A stretch of DNA of 64,000 nt, taken from positions 62,001-126,000 of the forward strand of contig NZ_BAAAFH010000022.1 in NCBI RefSeq assembly GCF_039523435.1. The letters are read 5' to 3'. The translations under genes were made by a program, and so were the position numbers. This DNA is from Wandonia haliotis. GTDB lineage: Bacteria > Bacteroidota > Bacteroidia > Flavobacteriales_D > Crocinitomicaceae. Under the pieces are notes generated by a model. The model was not told the DNA's origin. It did no database searches and was given only the letters and a program-made list of their open reading frames with translations. Each line of letters begins with the position of its first letter. Positions within the stretch are counted from its first letter, which is position 1. Shown here piece after piece: positions 60,941-64,000 of the stretch.

Positions 60941-60948
60941 CAAAAATA
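60941..60948 (-). promoter_or_regulatory. Promoter -7 element TATTTTTG of map
   Basis: Exact TAnnTTTG match on the minus strand, 35 bases before the map start and just upstream of the sucC terminator hairpin. Confidence 0.5.
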
Positions 60949-60960
60949 CATAAAATAAAC

Positions 60961-62172
60961 TTATGCCAGAACTTCTTTCACTTTGTCTGCCGCTTCCTGA
61001 AGCAAAACAGCTGAATGAACATTCAATCCTGACTCGTCAATTAATTTCTTCGCTTCTTCCGCATTTGTTCCCTGTAGACGAACGATGATCGGAACAGGAA
61101 TTGATCCCATATTTTTATAGGCATCAACTACCCCTTGCGCTACACGATCACATCTAACAATTCCTCCGAAAATGTTGATCAAGATCGCTTTTACATTTGG
61201 ATCTTTCAAAATAATGCGGAATGCTTTTTCAACACGTTCTGCGTTAGCTGTACCTCCTACATCAAGGAAGTTTGCCGGGCTACCTCCTGAATATTTAATA
61301 ATATCCATCGTTGCCATTGCAAGACCAGCTCCATTAACCATACATCCAACGTTTCCGTCAAGTTTCACATAGTTAAGTCCAGCCTCTCCTGCTTCAACTT
61401 CTGTCGGATCTTCCTCTGTTTTATCACGCATCGCTGCGTAATCAGGGTGTCTGAACAATGAATTTTCATCAAGTGTAACCTTCGCGTCAACCGCGATAAT
61501 TTTATTATCGGAAGTCTTTAACACCGGGTTAATTTCAAACATAGAAGCATCACAACCAACATACGCATTGTAAAGAGCCACAACAAATTTTGTCATTTCT
61601 TTAAATGCCTGTCCTGAAAGTCCAAGGTTGAAAGCAATACGACGCGCCTGGAATCCCTGAAGACCTACACGCGGATCGATTTCTTCCGTAAAGATAAGAT
61701 GAGGTGTTTTTTCAGCAACAGCCTCAATATCCATTCCTCCTTCAGTGGAGTACATGATAATATTACGTCCTCGCTCACGGTTCATCAACACCGACATATA
61801 AATTTCTGACGGCTCTGATTCTCCCGGATAGTATACATCCTGAGCGATCAATACTTTATTTACTTTTTTACCTTCGGCAGATGTCTGCGCTGTTACAAGA
61901 TGACCACCAAGGATGCCTTTTACTTTTTCCTCTACGTGCTCAAGGCCTTTCGCCAAAACCACCCCGTTTGATTGTGTTTCGGTAACAATACCTTTACCAC
62001 GACCACCTGCGTGAATCTGTGCTTTTACTACATACCATGAAGTACCGGTTTCTTCAGTCAGTTTTTCAGCTGCAGCTACTGCTTCAGCAGCATTATCCAC
62101 AACAATTCCTTCCTGAATCCCTACTCCAAAGCTCTTCAGAATTGATTTTCCTTGATATTCGTGTAAATTCAT
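60961..62172 (-). CDS. sucC: Succinate-CoA ligase (ADP-forming) beta subunit
   Basis: A 403-residue ATP-grasp protein starting MNLHEYQGKSILKSFGVGIQ, the SucC signature, with KAQIHAGGRGKGIV and the C-terminal VRLQGTNAEEAKKLIDESG. With SucD it makes succinate and ATP from succinyl-CoA in the TCA cycle. The frame is open to 62223, but the ATG at 62172 is the family start. sucD is not adjacent, usual for Bacteroidota. Its terminator is next to map. Confidence 0.95.
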   Translation of the reverse strand: MNLHEYQGKSILKSFGVGIQEGIVVDNAAEAVAAAEKLTEETGTSWYVVKAQIHAGGRGKGIVTETQSNGVVLAKGLEHVEEKVKGILGGHLVTAQTSAEGKKVNKVLIAQDVYYPGESEPSEIYMSVLMNRERGRNIIMYSTEGGMDIEAVAEKTPHLIFTEEIDPRVGLQGFQARRIAFNLGLSGQAFKEMTKFVVALYNAYVGCDASMFEINPVLKTSDNKIIAVDAKVTLDENSLFRHPDYAAMRDKTEEDPTEVEAGEAGLNYVKLDGNVGCMVNGAGLAMATMDIIKYSGGSPANFLDVGGTANAERVEKAFRIILKDPNVKAILINIFGGIVRCDRVAQGVVDAYKNMGSIPVPIIVRLQGTNAEEAKKLIDESGLNVHSAVLLQEAADKVKEVLA

Positions 62173-62275
62173 TATTTTATTTTTTGACGTGCTAAAAGTA
62201 GCGGTAATATTGCTAAAATTCAAAGAAAAGCGCTATCAATTTTCCACAAACTTTAAACACAATACTGAATTAATT

Positions 62276-63736
62276 TTAAATTAACTTTTCGGTTGCTGCT
62301 TTACTATCTTCCTGCTTCTTTAACTGTTCCCAGATTTTATCTGCTGCTGCTGAAAGTGCATTTTCTTCCTCTTTCTGAGCCTCTTCCAAAACGGATGGAT
62401 CCTGAAAATAAGTAGCAACAAAATTAGTATCAAAGTTTCCGCTTCTGAATGCAGGATGTTTCATTACATATTTACCGAAATTCAATGTCGTTGTTACTCC
62501 ACTGATCTGGAAGTCTTCTATGGCTTCAATCATTTTCTCAATAGCAATGCCTCTCGTTTCCCCCCAGACACAAAGTTTACCGATCATAGGATCATAATAA
62601 ATAGGTATGTCCATTCCTTCTGCGAAACCATGGTCATAACGTATATTCTCTCCTACCGGTGGTCGGTAACGTCTCAGATGACCTATATTAGGCAGGAAGT
62701 TATTAGCAGCATCTTCTGCATAAAGCCTAAGCTCAATGGAATGCCCGTTGATTTGTAACTCATCCTGACGCAGCGGCAATTCCTTTCCATCTGCCACACG
62801 AATCTGCCACTCCACCAGATCTTGCCCGGTTATCATTTCTGTCACAGGGTGTTCAACCTGTAAACGCGTATTCATCTCCAGAAAATAAAATTCCATATTG
62901 GCATCCAGAAGAAATTCAACAGTTCCGGCTCCTTCATAATTACATGCACGTGCAACATCACATGCTGCCTGTCCCATTTGCTGTCGTAATTCTTCAGTGA
63001 GTATGGAACTTGGTGCTTCCTCAACGACTTTTTGGTGTCTCCTCTGGATACTACACTCTCTTTCGAACAGATGTACAACATTCCCATGTTGATCTGCAAA
63101 AACCTGAATTTCGATGTGCCTTGGTGAAGTCACAAATTTTTCAATAAAAACAGCATCATCACCGAAAGAAGACCGGGCTTCGGATTGTGCAAGCGCCATT
63201 TTTTCGACAAACTCTTCAGAAGCATCTACCAGACGCATTCCTTTTCCACCACCTCCGGCTGAAGCTTTTATCAATACCGGGTACCCGATTCCATCTGCAA
63301 TTTTACGTCCTTCTTCGGGATCTGAAATAGCATATTCTGTACCTGGTACCAACGGGACATTATAATTCATAACCGTTGCTTTCGCTTCCAGCTTACTTCC
63401 CATCAAACGAATTGCTTCAGGTGAAGGTCCGATAAATTTCACTCCTATTTCAGTGACACGCTCAGCAAACTCTGCATTCTCGGATAAAAAGCCATATCCT
63501 GGATGAACTCCATCACAACCTGTTTCCCGGATTATTTCCAATAGTTTTTCCTGATTCAAATAACTTTCAGAAGAGGGAGCTGGTCCAACACAATATGCTT
63601 CATCTGCCTCAAAAACAAACGGTGCATCACTGTCCGCTTCGGAATAAACGGCTACCGACTGAATCTGGAGCCGTTTACATGTACGAATTATTCTTCTTGC
63701 TATCTCTCCTCTATTTGCTATCAGTATCTTCTTCAT
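62276..63736 (-). CDS. accC: Biotin carboxylase (acetyl-CoA carboxylase subunit AccC)
   Basis: A 486-residue ATP-grasp enzyme carboxylating biotin on its carrier protein. It starts MKKILIANRGEIARRIIRTC, has the ATP loop ASAGGGGKGMRLVD and the catalytic EMNTRLQVEHPVTEMITG. The C-terminal 30 residues are an acidic/lysine tail without a biotin-attachment MKM motif, so it needs a separate carrier. accB is not adjacent here; the neighbours are sucC and the TamB-like gene. Its start overlaps the upstream gene by 26 bases, suggesting coupling. It could serve another biotin-dependent carboxylase. Confidence 0.9.
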   Translation of the reverse strand: MKKILIANRGEIARRIIRTCKRLQIQSVAVYSEADSDAPFVFEADEAYCVGPAPSSESYLNQEKLLEIIRETGCDGVHPGYGFLSENAEFAERVTEIGVKFIGPSPEAIRLMGSKLEAKATVMNYNVPLVPGTEYAISDPEEGRKIADGIGYPVLIKASAGGGGKGMRLVDASEEFVEKMALAQSEARSSFGDDAVFIEKFVTSPRHIEIQVFADQHGNVVHLFERECSIQRRHQKVVEEAPSSILTEELRQQMGQAACDVARACNYEGAGTVEFLLDANMEFYFLEMNTRLQVEHPVTEMITGQDLVEWQIRVADGKELPLRQDELQINGHSIELRLYAEDAANNFLPNIGHLRRYRPPVGENIRYDHGFAEGMDIPIYYDPMIGKLCVWGETRGIAIEKMIEAIEDFQISGVTTTLNFGKYVMKHPAFRSGNFDTNFVATYFQDPSVLEEAQKEEENALSAAADKIWEQLKKQEDSKAATEKLI

Positions 63737-64000
63737 CTTCCTGTTTTCCTTTTTCTTTATTAAGATATTCCGCCGGAATCGGCACTTCCTGGTTTTTCTT
63801 TTGTCCTAAAAACCTACGCTTATCAATCGGTCGGAAAATATCTAATCCGTACTGTATTAATTTAAAATCTTCAATATTACGGAATGATTCCTGGTAATGC
63901 AAACCAACCCCCTGGGTGAATAAACCAAGGTTTTTGTTCTGAATAACACTGTACTGATTGGATTCATTGAAAACGTTTACCCTGAATGTCCCCGATGTAT
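63711..64000 (-). CDS. C-terminal end of a probable TamB-like translocation/assembly protein
   Basis: The minus strand is open from the window edge (64000) to the stop at 63711: about 96 residues, the 3' end of a gene whose start lies outside. It reads TFRVNVFNESNQYSVIQN and then NLGLFTQGVGLHYQESFRNI, beta-strand patterns similar to the C-terminus of Bacteroidota TamB (DUF490) proteins, which help assemble outer-membrane proteins or move lipids. It ends in a charged tail (KEKGKQEDEEDTDSK). The identification is tentative; another large envelope protein is possible. Its last 26 bases overlap accC. Confidence 0.5.
   Translation of the reverse strand, partial: TSGTFRVNVFNESNQYSVIQNKNLGLFTQGVGLHYQESFRNIEDFKLIQYGLDIFRPIDKRRFLGQKKNQEVPIPAEYLNKEKGKQEDEEDTDSK

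Overview
This is a chromosomal stretch of a low-GC member of the Bacteroidota, most likely a flavobacterium-like organism (order Flavobacteriales; I cannot name the genus). The evidence is the many families largely restricted to this phylum (DUF3276, DUF4295, DUF5683, DUF3078, SecD-SecF fusion, PorP/SprF, WbqC, DUF3857, BshA), a type IX secretion (T9SS)-style surface protein, and repeated promoter elements of the TAnnTTTG type known for Bacteroides and Flavobacterium. Several of these promoter elements lie inside over-long reading frames and so help choose the true start codons.

Layout. 1-1,300 (minus): leucine dehydrogenase and the start of nusB. 1,340-3,550 (plus): an ABC exporter and a PurA-like nucleic-acid-binding protein. 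3,680-9,160 (plus): parA-parB-DUF5683-dapB-lepB-wbqC, joining chromosome segregation, the lysine/peptidoglycan pathway and protein export. 9,320-11,540: two unrecognised envelope proteins. 11,700-18,500: secDF, a TatA-like protein, a Na+/Ca2+ antiporter, a convergent queuosine-precursor transporter and aroA. 18,530-24,660 (minus): ferredoxin-NADP reductase, rimO, a small secreted protein, ftsY, a DUF4295/L33/L28 ribosomal cluster, a class IV aminotransferase and a rhomboid protease. 24,800-27,120 (plus): a membrane protein, a winged-helix regulator and creD. 27,250-31,770: two DUF3857/transglutaminase-like secreted proteins and an aldo/keto reductase. 31,830-39,610: a DUF3078 outer-membrane protein (minus), thiolase, rarA, pyrG and yidC. 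39,830-41,350: an AbiEi/AbiEii toxin-antitoxin pair with two identical palindromes in front. 41,410-44,520 (minus): an ECF sigma factor, an anti-sigma-like protein whose C-terminal half is a PorP/SprF-like outer-membrane barrel, and a stand-alone PorP/SprF protein. 44,720-50,000: an acyl-CoA synthetase and a 1,138-residue repeat-bearing secreted protein. 50,220-54,330 (minus): bshA and a glycosidase-serine hydrolase fusion. 54,480-59,530 (plus): a small membrane protein, mutL, two rhomboid proteins and a membrane-anchored EEP phosphatase/nuclease. 59,510-64,000 (minus): a membrane protein, map, sucC, accC and the C-terminus of a probable TamB-like protein.

Most of the window is housekeeping sequence with short, compact intergenic gaps, in which terminators of one gene often touch the promoter of the next. 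The two regions that stand out are the sigma/anti-sigma-barrel/PorP operon (41,412-44,521), which looks like a trans-envelope signalling system built from T9SS-associated parts, and the AbiE module with its paired operators spaced by 63 bp. The tandem-repeat surface protein at 46,590-50,006 shows a mosaic repeat pattern that suggests exchange between its modules. No rRNA, intact tRNA, insertion sequence or CRISPR array was seen. A run of ten undetermined bases lies in the PorP/SprF gene at 41,849-41,858.
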